This document shows positions 43,867 to 52,722 of a stretch of DNA of 64,000 nt, in pieces. The notes beneath the pieces were generated by a model. That model saw only the letters and a program-made list of their open reading frames with translations. It did no database searches and was not told where the DNA came from. The translations under genes were made by a program, and so were the position numbers. Position 1 is the stretch's first letter. Each line of letters starts with the position of its first letter. This DNA comes from CAYNRG01 sp047974855 (GTDB lineage: Bacteria; Bacillota_I; Bacilli_A; Erysipelotrichales; Erysipelotrichaceae): the NCBI GenBank assembly GCA_047974855.1, contig JBKECT010000025.1:1-64000 (forward strand). Direction: 5' to 3'.

Positions 43867-45444
43867 ATTACTCAGTTCCCTATACCTCTTTGAACCAAAG
43901 AGATATAGATACCCTAATCCTATTACTAAATATAAGAAGTTTAGTAATAGAAAGAATAAAGTGCCTATTATCCAGGATTGGAAATCCACATTTAATGCTA
44001 AGAAAGCATGTAAAGCGATCATTCCAATGCCCAAAAATACTGCAATAATGGTACTTAAACTTTGTTTAATAACTTCAATTTCACGATTAAAATTTAGTTT
44101 TGGAAACGTTAAATTAATGCTTATACCTATATATCCCACTGAAAATCCATGGATAACAGTTGTCAACAACGCCACTAAAACCATCATGATATTCAGTTCA
44201 AACAAGTAAGTTGCTATCATCAATATAATAATGTTAGGAACAATAATTAAAACAGCATTAACTAACACTTTTGCATTGCACAACTGCCACATAGAAATAG
44301 GCATAGATTTTATTAGCCAAAACCGCTTTCCCTCTAACGATATGCTAGATGCTGCTGGAAATGTCATCCATCCAGAGTTTCCCAACACTAACACGACACC
44401 AAAGAAAACTAAGTTTTTCATTTCAGTGCTATTTCTAGCCGTATTAATCGCTAAATTAAACTCTGGTAACTTCATTACCGTTATCAAAACGTAAACAATT
44501 AAACCTATAAACATCAGTGTCCCAATAGATGAATTTAAAAAGTACATAAAGTTTCCAAATAATGTTTTTAACTCTTTTTTAAATAGCGCAAAAGTAGTAT
44601 TACTTTTCTTTTGATTTTTAAGTTTAAACTTCTTATTCTTAATTCCATTTGATGCTTTCATATTAATTTCAATAAATGTTTTAGAAAAAATTAAAATGAG
44701 TAACATTAATAGTATTCCTGCTATAAAAATTAAAAGTAATCCACTCACCACATTTCCATTTGCTACGGCCTTCACAAAATAATCAACTGGAAATATTAAC
44801 TTTTTTAATGTACTAGACAATGTTGTCAAAATTCCTGATGATGCTGAATCAAGAGTCCCAATGCTCACCCCTACAAGAATAGAAAGTACTGTCCCGATAT
44901 TTTTAATCATATTGGGATAACGATCAAATCCTGGAAGTTTCTGAATTAACAAAACAAGTGTCATCCCCATTACAATCGCAATAATCACCAATGGAATCGC
45001 ATAAATAACAGATAAGAGAACTAGCTGCAATCCCAATGATTGATTGATAACATAAATTACCATCCCAGGTAAGAGAAAAAGCAATGATAATACAATACAA
45101 TACAAGAAAAAGCTTATCATTTTTGAAAAAAGGATAGTTTCTCTTTTTATTGGTAACGACATCAATAAGTCAAAGTCTTTAAACTTAAGCATGTACCCTT
45201 CTCCAGCAATTAATGCACTACTCAATACAGTACCAAAGACCGCAAGCGCTAAAAAAGTAATAAACATTGATTTATCAGCAACTGGAATCATATCATAAAA
45301 CATCCACAAATAAGCAAAAATACACGCCATAACAAAAATTCCCAATAACGCATAGCCAACTAATTTCAGCTTGCTTTTATTTTTTAAATATGCACCACCG
45401 ATTACTGAAAACTGAACTTTTATCAAACTCCATAACTGTTTCAT
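43864..45444 (-). CDS. ABC-2 type exporter permease, large
   Basis: 526 aa with about 12 predicted membrane helices and no large extracellular domain. Segments such as FKDFDLLMSLPIKRETILFSKM and KRFWLIKSMPISMWQL (coupling-helix-like) recur in both halves, suggesting an internal duplication typical of the YhaP/ABC-2 large permeases. The start shares one base with the stop of its ATPase gene (TGATG). Substrate unknown. Confidence 0.85.
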   Translation of the reverse strand: MKQLWSLIKVQFSVIGGAYLKNKSKLKLVGYALLGIFVMACIFAYLWMFYDMIPVADKSMFITFLALAVFGTVLSSALIAGEGYMLKFKDFDLLMSLPIKRETILFSKMISFFLYCIVLSLLFLLPGMVIYVINQSLGLQLVLLSVIYAIPLVIIAIVMGMTLVLLIQKLPGFDRYPNMIKNIGTVLSILVGVSIGTLDSASSGILTTLSSTLKKLIFPVDYFVKAVANGNVVSGLLLIFIAGILLMLLILIFSKTFIEINMKASNGIKNKKFKLKNQKKSNTTFALFKKELKTLFGNFMYFLNSSIGTLMFIGLIVYVLITVMKLPEFNLAINTARNSTEMKNLVFFGVVLVLGNSGWMTFPAASSISLEGKRFWLIKSMPISMWQLCNAKVLVNAVLIIVPNIIILMIATYLFELNIMMVLVALLTTVIHGFSVGYIGISINLTFPKLNFNREIEVIKQSLSTIIAVFLGIGMIALHAFLALNVDFQSWIIGTLFFLLLNFLYLVIGLGYLYLFGSKRYRELSN

Positions 45445-46145
45445 CAGTTAATCTCCAAGAAAATTTCTTCCAACGACTTAAGGTGTGCTATTTCTTCAGT
45501 TTTTCCCATGTGAATAATTTCCCCAGCTTTCAAAATTGCGATGCGATGGCATAGTTTCTCGACAACTTCTAAAACATGAGAAGAGAAAAAGATAGAACTT
45601 CCATTGTCACACAACTCTTGCATTTTTTGTTTCAGTATGTAAGAAGCTTTAGGATCAAGTCCGACAAACGGTTCATCTAGCACCAATAATTTAGGTTCAT
45701 GAATTAACGCAGAAATAATAACTAACTTTTGTTTCATCCCGTGAGAGTAAGAACCAATAGTATCCCCTAAATTTGAAATAATTTCAAATTCAGTCGCTAA
45801 TTCCTCAATTTTTTGTTTTCTTTTTTCCACATCTACATCATAAATATCGCAAATAAAATTCAAATACTTGATTCCAGTTAACTTATCATATAGATCAGGA
45901 TTATCTGGAATATAAGCAATTTCTTTTTTACATTCCTGTGGTTGTTCCTTAATACTTTTTCCATTAATTTTAATTTCTCCGTCAGTAAAATCAGTAATCC
46001 CAACAATACTCTTTATAGTTGTTGTTTTACCGGCTCCATTGTGTCCAATAAAACCAAAAATTTCTCCTGGTTCAACCGCTAAAGAAATCCCCTTTATCAC
46101 TTCCGTTTTTCCATATGACTTTCGAAAATCTTTTATATCTAACAT
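45444..46145 (-). CDS. ABC exporter ATPase
   Basis: 233 aa. Walker A GHNGAGKTTTIKSIVG near 36, signature YSHGMKQKLVI near 135 (degenerate LSGGQ), Walker B LLVLDEPFVGLD near 155, H-loop FFSSHVLE near 190. It powers the large permease next to it. The frame opens 12 codons earlier, but GAGGAGA near the ATG at 46145 decides the start. The second of two ATPases in this operon. Confidence 0.93.
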   Translation of the reverse strand: MLDIKDFRKSYGKTEVIKGISLAVEPGEIFGFIGHNGAGKTTTIKSIVGITDFTDGEIKINGKSIKEQPQECKKEIAYIPDNPDLYDKLTGIKYLNFICDIYDVDVEKRKQKIEELATEFEIISNLGDTIGSYSHGMKQKLVIISALIHEPKLLVLDEPFVGLDPKASYILKQKMQELCDNGSSIFFSSHVLEVVEKLCHRIAILKAGEIIHMGKTEEIAHLKSLEEIFLEIN

Positions 46146-46165
46146 TATTTTCTCCTCACTTTTTC

Positions 46166-47314
46166 CTATGAAAACATCCATTTTTCACTATCTAGCAGAT
46201 ACTTCAAAATAAATACACAAATCACTCCATAAGCTAAATTAACAACAACAGAAACAATTGCATACATTTCTACAAGTTTCCCCATTAACAAGTCATTGAT
46301 AATCACGGAAACATTGCAAGCAGGAATTAATGCACTTATTAAATTTTCACTACTTAACCCCATCATTGGAGCAATTCCACCTACAATTGCAACAATCATT
46401 AATGGGGTCATTACTGTGGCTGCTTCTTTTTCATTTTTAGATGTTGCTGAAATCATCAGCATTACCCCTAAAAATATAGGTAATAATGATAATAATCCCG
46501 CAATATATATAATTGCATCCATCATCCCATATGCAGAAAGTGACATCTCTCCTACACCCATTAATTTAGGAAGCGACAACAGTGTTCCAAGGATACTTGA
46601 CATCGACGATAAAAATGCAATCACTGATAATCCAATAACTTTCCCCATCGCTAAATCTATCCTTTTTATTGGCGTAACCAATAAAGTAGCGATTGTGCCA
46701 CGTTCCTTTTCTCCGGCAATTGCAGATGGCGTAATAGCCATACAGGTGCTATATAAAAATAATATTGATAACATCGGAAGTAGCATACTAAGCATTGTTG
46801 CTACAATATCACTTTGCTTGATTACATTGTATGTTTTATTTTCATCACTATTAATATTTAACACATTGGCAATCGCTTCTTCATACTCCGTCAAATATGA
46901 TATAGCCATCATGTACGCATCGTAAGACTTGTCTTTTGCACTATCATAATACACTTCTACTTCTGCAACACTCTGTTGCTCATTGGTCATTTCAATAAAA
47001 TTATCAGGGAATTGTAGTACAACATCAACTTCTCCATCTTCCACTTTTTTTACATCGCTATCAATTCCTTGAGAATCAACTAATTCAAAGTTCATTGTTT
47101 CAAAACTCGATTTCATTTCTATTGGAAGGTTTATTGCTATCGCTTGAATAGGTGTCACCTCTTCACTTTCATGTGAAGAAAAGAGAAACGATCCCATAAA
47201 AGAATACATAATATAGATTATTAATCCAGGTAAGAGAACTACTTGAAACAATAGTTTTGGGTCACTAAAGTATCTCTTTAACTCTTTTTTTATAATAGTT
47301 AATGTCTTATTCAT
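46166..47314 (-). CDS. natB: NatB-type ABC-2 permease
   Basis: 382 aa. One N-terminal membrane helix, a large outside domain (about 45-165), then five C-terminal helices with GEKERGTIATLLVTPIKR near 210, the ABC-2 coupling motif. This layout is that of NatB, the permease of a sodium exporter, though related permeases export peptides. Start at 47314 chosen by GGAGGGG and by MNKTLTIIKKELKRYF; the longer frame runs 21 codons into the ATPase gene. Overlaps the upstream ATPase by 8 bases. Confidence 0.85.
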   Translation of the reverse strand: MNKTLTIIKKELKRYFSDPKLLFQVVLLPGLIIYIMYSFMGSFLFSSHESEEVTPIQAIAINLPIEMKSSFETMNFELVDSQGIDSDVKKVEDGEVDVVLQFPDNFIEMTNEQQSVAEVEVYYDSAKDKSYDAYMMAISYLTEYEEAIANVLNINSDENKTYNVIKQSDIVATMLSMLLPMLSILFLYSTCMAITPSAIAGEKERGTIATLLVTPIKRIDLAMGKVIGLSVIAFLSSMSSILGTLLSLPKLMGVGEMSLSAYGMMDAIIYIAGLLSLLPIFLGVMLMISATSKNEKEAATVMTPLMIVAIVGGIAPMMGLSSENLISALIPACNVSVIINDLLMGKLVEMYAIVSVVVNLAYGVICVFILKYLLDSEKWMFS

Positions 47315-48086
47315 TATTTTCCCCTCCACTATAATTTTCATAAAGTTTAAAGAATGCATCTTCCATTGATTCACCATTTTTAATATTTTCGACAGTATTA
47401 CTACATATCATTTTACCATCCATGATTATTCCAACACGATCACAAACTTTTTCAACTAAACTAAAAATATGCGTTGACAAAATGATTGTTTTTCCCTCAT
47501 TTTTTAATGAGATTAGAAAGTCTGTAACTACTTTAGCTGTCATAATATCCAATCCATTAGTTGGCTCATCAAAAATTATTAATTTTGGATCATGAACCAA
47601 TGAAATCACAATCGATACTTTTTGCTTCATCCCCGTTGATAAATCTTCATATTTCACTTCTTCAAATTTATCAATTCCAAACTGTTTAAATAATTTTTCT
47701 TTTCTTGCTGACTGAATCTCAGTAGGAATACCATGTAAATCACTAAAGAACTTATATAGATAATTTGGAGTGAAATATCCTTCTAATTTTAACTCATTCG
47801 TTAAAAATGCAATATTTTTCCTAATTTTCTCAGGCGACTCTGCTATACTTTCACCAAGAATCTCAACGTTTCCCGCATCTGGTTTAATTAATGTTGCTAA
47901 CATTCGTAGTGTCGTTGTTTTTCCAGCTCCATTTGGTCCCAATAATCCATAAATTTCTCCTTCGAAAATTTCAAACGACAAATCATTAACTGCAACAATT
48001 TTATTTAGTTTACTTTTTGATACTTTCATCTGCTTTTTTGATAGCTTAAACGTTTTTTTCAATCCATCAACTTTCAATATTGTCAT
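47307..48086 (-). CDS. natA: NatA-type ABC transporter ATPase
   Basis: 259 aa. Walker A GPNGAGKTTTLRMLA near 50, signature LSTGMKQKVSI near 147, Walker B LIIFDEPTNGLD near 168, H-loop ILSTHIFS near 205. Pairs with the NatB-like permease. Overlaps the ribbon-helix-helix gene by 20 bases. Sodium export is suggested by the NatAB pairing only. Confidence 0.9.
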   Translation of the reverse strand: MTILKVDGLKKTFKLSKKQMKVSKSKLNKIVAVNDLSFEIFEGEIYGLLGPNGAGKTTTLRMLATLIKPDAGNVEILGESIAESPEKIRKNIAFLTNELKLEGYFTPNYLYKFFSDLHGIPTEIQSARKEKLFKQFGIDKFEEVKYEDLSTGMKQKVSIVISLVHDPKLIIFDEPTNGLDIMTAKVVTDFLISLKNEGKTIILSTHIFSLVEKVCDRVGIIMDGKMICSNTVENIKNGESMEDAFFKLYENYSGGENNE

Positions 48087-48270
48087 TACTTTTTACTCCT
48101 TTCTTTCGCTTTTTAACAGCTTCATTCAATAAAAATTCAATTTGCCCATTAACTGACCTAAACTCATCATCCGCCCATCGCTGGATTTCGTTCCATAAAG
48201 TAGGAGAAAGCCTAAGTGGCAGCTGCTTTTTCTTTTCAAGATTTTTATCCTCTACCATATCCTTCACCAT
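48067..48270 (-). CDS. Arc-type ribbon-helix-helix DNA-binding protein
   Basis: 67 aa. KKKQLPLRLSPTLWNEIQRWADDEFRSVNGQIEFLLNEAVKKR carries the strand-helix-helix fold: the strand QLPLRL reads the DNA and the two helices dimerise. Small Arc-like proteins are often encoded with SPFH and ABC genes and may control their own operon; phased TGATAT repeats at the operon promoter are a candidate operator. Two starts (48270 or four codons in) are possible and the AAGG sequences do not settle it. Overlaps natA by 20 bases. Confidence 0.85.
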   Translation of the reverse strand: MVKDMVEDKNLEKKKQLPLRLSPTLWNEIQRWADDEFRSVNGQIEFLLNEAVKKRKKGVKSNDNIES

Positions 48271-48286
48271 CCTTTATATCACAAAG

Positions 48287-49252
48287 TTAATAAATTGATC
48301 CACTATTTACAATAGGTTGTGCTTCTTTGTTTCCGCACAAAATAACAAGTAAATTAGAAACCATCTGTGCTTTTCTTTCAGCATCCATCTCCACAATATT
48401 CTCATCCTCAAGTTTTTCTAAGGCCATTTGCACCATACTAACAGCTCCTTCTACAATTTTTTGACGAGCGGCAATAATTGCTGTCGCTTGTTGGCGTTGT
48501 AACATTGCTGCTGCAATTTCTGGGGCATAGGCTAAATGAGAAATACGTGCTTCAATAATTTCAATCCCTGCAAACTCAACCCGTTGTTGAATCTCACGTT
48601 TCAATTCTGTTGCAACTTCCTGTGAACTTCCTCGAAGTGTTTTTTCATCATCGTTATCATCTGCAACATCATATGGATATTGTCTTGCAATTTGCCGAAT
48701 AGATCCATCTGCTTGTGTTGAAATATAGTCTTTATAATCATCCACTTCAAAAACAGCTTTATTAGGATCAACCACTTTCCAAATCACAATGACACCGATC
48801 TCTATTGGGTTTCCTGCGCAATCATTAACTTTCTGCTTTTCATTGCTTAACGTGTTTGCCTTAAGTGACATTCTTTTGAGGTTAATATTAAATTCCACCA
48901 TATTACTTCCTGAATCTGTCTTTTTAGCAAATAAATTGCCAGGTCTAACTTCAGTAGTAAATGGTTTAGTCCAATAAAATCCAGGTTCTTTGATTGTTCC
49001 ATAGTATTGACCAAATAATGTGTAAACTGCCGCTTCATTTGGTTTAATTATTTTTAATCCGGATGCAATGAAAATTACACCTATAATCAAAACAAAAATA
49101 ATTGCAACAATTAATCCTACCGAAACCACTGGTTGTGATTTAATAAAAATAATCGCATAGATTCCCAAACTAACACCTAAAACCATCGAAAGTATCCCAA
49201 TCCAGCCACTTGAACCATTTGTAATATTGTTTTCTTTAATTTCCTTATTCAT
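48287..49252 (-). CDS. SPFH/band-7 membrane protein
   Basis: 321 aa. Two N-terminal hydrophobic helices (about 18-70), then the SPFH domain beginning LKIIKPNEAAVYTLFGQYYGTIKEPGFYW and a helical region (ILRQRQQATAIIAARQKIVEGA-like, read as MLQRQQATAIIAARQKIVEG) near 265. SPFH proteins form membrane cages or scaffolds and are often linked to stress exporters. It heads the six-gene operon behind a perfect promoter. AGGAG precedes the ATG. Confidence 0.92.
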   Translation of the reverse strand: MNKEIKENNITNGSSGWIGILSMVLGVSLGIYAIIFIKSQPVVSVGLIVAIIFVLIIGVIFIASGLKIIKPNEAAVYTLFGQYYGTIKEPGFYWTKPFTTEVRPGNLFAKKTDSGSNMVEFNINLKRMSLKANTLSNEKQKVNDCAGNPIEIGVIVIWKVVDPNKAVFEVDDYKDYISTQADGSIRQIARQYPYDVADDNDDEKTLRGSSQEVATELKREIQQRVEFAGIEIIEARISHLAYAPEIAAAMLQRQQATAIIAARQKIVEGAVSMVQMALEKLEDENIVEMDAERKAQMVSNLLVILCGNKEAQPIVNSGSIY

Positions 49253-49266
49253 GCTAACTCCTCCAT

Positions 49267-49294
49267 TGATATTTATTTGATATCATACTGATAT
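49267..49294. promoter_or_regulatory. Candidate operator: TGATAT repeated at 11-base steps
   Basis: TGATAT occurs at 49267, 49278 and 49289 (plus strand), exactly 11 bases apart; the last two copies also form the inverted repeat ATATCA-TAC-TGATAT. The array covers the -10 box and transcription start of the SPFH operon. The helical spacing fits several dimers bound on one face of the DNA, and the ribbon-helix-helix protein of the same operon is the natural candidate. The binding is inferred. Confidence 0.6.
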
Positions 49295-49321
49295 TATATA
49301 TGACACTTTTTTTTCTGTCAA
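49293..49321 (-). promoter_or_regulatory. Perfect consensus promoter of the SPFH-ABC operon
   Basis: Minus strand TTGACA (49316-49321), 17 bases, TATAAT (49293-49298), with an A8 tract in the spacer. Strong enough that repression would be expected. Confidence 0.93.
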
Positions 49322-49326
49322 TCAAA

Positions 49327-49357
49327 AGAAAAGAAGAAGATAATACTATCTTCTTTA
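49327..49357 (-). terminator. aspS terminator
   Basis: 9-bp stem AAGAAGATA / TATCTTCTT, 4-base loop, T-rich tail with interspersed C on the minus strand; it overlaps the aspS stop codon. Confidence 0.7.
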
Positions 49358-51088
49358 GCGCTTTATGCCCAATTCTTTTAGTTGATGCTCATCCACCTCA
49401 TTTGGTGCTTCACACATTAAATCTGATGCACTCGCTGTCTTAGGGAAAGCCACAACATCACGGATATTATCCGTTCCTGAAAGGAGCATTATCAACCTCT
49501 CAAGGCCGATACCTACGCCACCATGTGGTGGTGTTCCATACTTAAATGCCTCTAAAAACCACCCAAATTTGTTTTGTGCTTCTTCTGAAGTTAGACCAAT
49601 CGCTTCAAATACCTGTGCTTGAACTTCTTGATCATGAATCCGTATTGACCCACTTAACAATTCATAACCATTCATAACTAAGTCATAGGCTCTTGAAAAG
49701 CAGTTCTCTTGATTTACCATCAATTTATCCAAATCTTCTAAATTAGGAGAAGTAAAGGGATGATGAGCTGCTACAAATCGTTTCTCGTCTTCAACATACT
49801 CAAACATTGGAAAATCAGTAATCCATAAAAAATTGAATTTTTCTTCATCGATCAACTGTAAGTCTCTACCCAGTTTCACACGAAGTGCACCAAGTGAAGC
49901 TTGCGCAACCTTCTTTTTATCCGCTACAATCAGCACCAAGTCATTTTCCTCTAACTCAAAGTGTGCCATTAAGCTACTTTTTTCTGTCTCTGATAAAACC
50001 TTAGCGATTGATCCACTTAACTCATTATTAGTATATTTCAAGTAAGACAGTGCTTTAGCGCCATATATTTTAACATACTCTTGCAACTTATCTAAGTCTT
50101 TGCGAGAAAACTTTTCTTGCTCGCCCTTTAAACAAATTGCATTGACTATTCCACCCTGACCTAGAATTGTTTTAAACACTTCAAATCCAGTGTTCTTGAA
50201 AATAGAACTGATGTTTTGCAATTCTAATCCAAAGCGAGTATCTGGTTTATCACTTCCATACCTTTCCATAGATTCAATATAAGTTAGACGATCAAATTTT
50301 GAAAGCTTTATCCCTTTTATTTTATCAAATATTTCATACATTAATGATTCTACTAGTGACCACACATCCTCTTCATCAACAAAACTCATTTCGATATCGA
50401 TTTGAGAGAACTCTGGTTGTCTATCAGCTCGTAAATCTTCGTCTCTAAAACAACGTGCAATTTGGAAATACCGCTCCATCCCACCAACCATTAAAAGTTG
50501 TTTGTACAGCTGCGGGGATTGTGGTAAAGCATAAAACTTACCATTACTAATTCGACTTGGAACTAAGTAATCCCTTGCTCCCTCTGGTGTACTTTTACAC
50601 AAAATTGGCGTCTCAACTTCAATAAAACCCAAATCTGATAAAAAGTTGCGTACCAATAAACAAACCTTGTGTCGTAAGATGAGTTTATCTTTAATCGGAT
50701 TACGGCGTAAATCTAAATACCGATATTTCAACCTTGTTTCTTCCAATGCATCTGTTTCATCCGCCACAATTAATGGCGTTGTTTCTGCAACATTAATCAC
50801 TTCAACACCTTGAACTTGAATTTCAACATCTCCAGTCAAAAGATGTTTATTTTTATCTTTTCTTTCTTGAACAATTCCAGTAACTCCTAGTATAAACTCA
50901 TTCCTTACATCTTTCACTTTCTCTGATGTTGTTTCATCAAAAACTAGCTGGACAATTCCTGAACGATCTCTTAAGTCTACAAAAACAAGAGAACCTAAAT
51001 TTCTTCTTTTTTGAACCCATCCCACAAGCGTTACTGTTTGATTTACATGAGCAAGTCTAAGCTCTCCATTATGATATGTTCTTTTCAT
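49355..51088 (-). CDS. aspS: Aspartyl-tRNA synthetase
   Basis: 577 aa, class II. N-terminal OB fold (VTLVGWVQKRRNLGSLVFVDLRDRSG), motif 2 FQIARCFRDEDLRADRQPEFSQIDIEMSF near 212, the bacterial insertion domain and motif 3 GVGIGLERLIMLL near 520. Start at 51088 chosen by AAGGAG 7 bases upstream; 8 further upstream codons overlap hisS. Second gene of the T-box-controlled hisS-aspS operon. Confidence 0.97.
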   Translation of the reverse strand: MKRTYHNGELRLAHVNQTVTLVGWVQKRRNLGSLVFVDLRDRSGIVQLVFDETTSEKVKDVRNEFILGVTGIVQERKDKNKHLLTGDVEIQVQGVEVINVAETTPLIVADETDALEETRLKYRYLDLRRNPIKDKLILRHKVCLLVRNFLSDLGFIEVETPILCKSTPEGARDYLVPSRISNGKFYALPQSPQLYKQLLMVGGMERYFQIARCFRDEDLRADRQPEFSQIDIEMSFVDEEDVWSLVESLMYEIFDKIKGIKLSKFDRLTYIESMERYGSDKPDTRFGLELQNISSIFKNTGFEVFKTILGQGGIVNAICLKGEQEKFSRKDLDKLQEYVKIYGAKALSYLKYTNNELSGSIAKVLSETEKSSLMAHFELEENDLVLIVADKKKVAQASLGALRVKLGRDLQLIDEEKFNFLWITDFPMFEYVEDEKRFVAAHHPFTSPNLEDLDKLMVNQENCFSRAYDLVMNGYELLSGSIRIHDQEVQAQVFEAIGLTSEEAQNKFGWFLEAFKYGTPPHGGVGIGLERLIMLLSGTDNIRDVVAFPKTASASDLMCEAPNEVDEHQLKELGIKR

Positions 51089-51090
51089 CC

Positions 51091-52410
51091 TTATTCTCCT
51101 TTGCACTTGCAATTTTCATTATGGCACTCACCGTGATGATCATCATGATTTTCTTTTTCAAAAAAATTATCAATCACTTGAACAAGGTTAGTCACATCCA
51201 CTTTTAACTGTTCTTGTGTTGCTATGCACTTCACTGCAACTTGATTATTTTTAGCTTCATCTTCACCAACAATAACCACAATTTTTGCATTTTTTCTATC
51301 CACAGACTTAAATTGGCTTTTCATAGAGCGATCGACAACATTTAATTCTGTTTTATATCCAGCAGCCCGACACTCTACTGCAGCAACAAGAGCTGCTACC
51401 TCTGCCTCTTTAAAACTCATAACATATACATCCACATCATTCGAGTTCCCAAAATCAATTCCTTCTATTTCCGCTAAAATCAACAACCGTTCTAGCCCGA
51501 CCGCAAACCCAACCCCAGACATCTCAGGTCCGCCAAAATATTGAACTAGATTATCATACCTTCCTCCACCAAAAATAGTAGATTGTGATCCTGATTCTTC
51601 TTGTGTTGATATCACTTCAAAGACTGTTTCAGTATAATAATCCAACCCACGTACTAACTGTTGACTAACTTCATATGGGATTTGAAGTGCATCCAATCCT
51701 TCTAAAACTTTTGCAAAGTATGCTTTTGACTCCTCTGTAAGGTAATCACTGATTGTTATGGCATCTTTAATTTTTGGGTGATCACAGTCCACCTTACAGT
51801 CTAAAATTCGCAATGGATTTTTTTCATAGCGAGCGCGACAATCATCGCAAAGTTCAGGCAAAATTGGCTTAATATAGTCTTTCAATGCTGCTTGATAATT
51901 TTTTCGACTAACTTCGTCCCCCAACGTATTTACCAAAACTTTAATTGATGATAGTCCTAAAGACTTAATGAAGCTATAGCCTAAAGCCATCACTTCCACA
52001 TCAATAATAGGATTTTTTACACCAATATTTTCAATCCCAAACTGATGGAATTGACGCTGCCTTCCCTTTTGTGGATTTTCATGACGAAACATCGGACCTA
52101 CATAATAAAATTTCCCCGGCATTTCCATACTGCCATATAACTTATGTTGAGTAAAGCTACGAATTATTCCAGCTGTTCCCTCAGGACGAAGCGTTAAACT
52201 ATTTCTTCCTACATCAAACGTATACATCTCTTTGTTTACCATATCTGAACTGTCATTTTCTCGTTTAAACACTTCTGTCGCTTCAAATATCGGTGTTCTG
52301 ATTTCTTTGTAGTCATACACCCAACAAATTTGTCGAATTAAATCTTCAACTGCTTGCCATTTTTCACTTTCTTCTGGCAAAATATCATAGGTTCCTTTAA
52401 TCGTTTTCAT
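51091..52410 (-). CDS. hisS: Histidyl-tRNA synthetase with a His/Cys-rich tail
   Basis: 439 aa, class II. KGTYDILPEE at the start, LRPEGTAGIIRSF near 80, motif 2 FYYVGPMFRHENPQKGRQRQFHQ near 103, the histidine-binding LVRGLDYYTETVFEV near 255, and the C-terminal anticodon domain (about 330-420). After the normal end comes ENHDDHHGECHNENCKCKGE, rich in His and Cys, not usual for HisRS, possibly metal-binding. The ATG at 52410 follows AGGAGGAGAAG. First gene after the T-box. Confidence 0.96.
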   Translation of the reverse strand: MKTIKGTYDILPEESEKWQAVEDLIRQICWVYDYKEIRTPIFEATEVFKRENDSSDMVNKEMYTFDVGRNSLTLRPEGTAGIIRSFTQHKLYGSMEMPGKFYYVGPMFRHENPQKGRQRQFHQFGIENIGVKNPIIDVEVMALGYSFIKSLGLSSIKVLVNTLGDEVSRKNYQAALKDYIKPILPELCDDCRARYEKNPLRILDCKVDCDHPKIKDAITISDYLTEESKAYFAKVLEGLDALQIPYEVSQQLVRGLDYYTETVFEVISTQEESGSQSTIFGGGRYDNLVQYFGGPEMSGVGFAVGLERLLILAEIEGIDFGNSNDVDVYVMSFKEAEVAALVAAVECRAAGYKTELNVVDRSMKSQFKSVDRKNAKIVVIVGEDEAKNNQVAVKCIATQEQLKVDVTNLVQVIDNFFEKENHDDHHGECHNENCKCKGE

Positions 52411-52430
52411 TTTCTTCTCCTCCTGAATAT

Positions 52431-52645
52431 AAAAAAGCATCCTTATATCTAAGGACGCTGTTGCGTGGTACCACCTTAGTTCACAGTAATCATACTATGC
52501 ACTCTTTCCTTTAACGCAGGTAACGGCCATTCCTACTAATTTCAGAATTGCTTCTCAAAAGTGTCTTTTCATTGTCGCCTGATAAGAAACTCTCACCCTG
52601 TGTTTCTCTCTCTTTAATCATCTTTCAATAAATTTCTTTATCATT
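52431..52645 (-). promoter_or_regulatory. T-box leader of hisS-aspS with terminator
   Basis: Minus strand. The conserved T-box is AAGGTGGTACCACG (about 52463-52478), followed by the terminator hairpin GCGTCCTTA / TAAGGATGC with TTTTTT (52431-52458); the T-box pairs with part of this hairpin to form the antiterminator. Stem I lies near 52540-52620, and its specifier region reads GAAAAGACACTTTTGAG. GACAC (52561-52565) contains both GAC (Asp) and CAC (His), overlapping by one base, matching the two synthetases downstream. By the usual rule that a purine follows the specifier, GAC is the better single candidate. The variable base of the UGGN bulge is U. Confidence 0.92.
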
Positions 52646-52661
52646 GAATTTTCTTTAGTTT

Positions 52662-52689
52662 AGCATATTTTTTTTTCTTTTGCAACAAT
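52662..52689 (-). promoter_or_regulatory. Probable promoter of the T-box leader
   Basis: Minus strand TTGTTG (52684-52689), 16-base spacer containing an A9 tract, TATGCT (52662-52667). Weak boxes, but the position suits a leader transcript starting near 52655. Confidence 0.4.
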
Positions 52690-52722
52690 TTCATTCACTA
52701 GCTCGATACACTAGTTGCCCCA

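Noticed and set aside
46296..46925. 209-codon plus-strand reading frame
   Set aside because: Antisense to the well-supported natB gene; Ile/Ser/Asn-rich translation mirrors the membrane codons of the other strand; no ribosome site.
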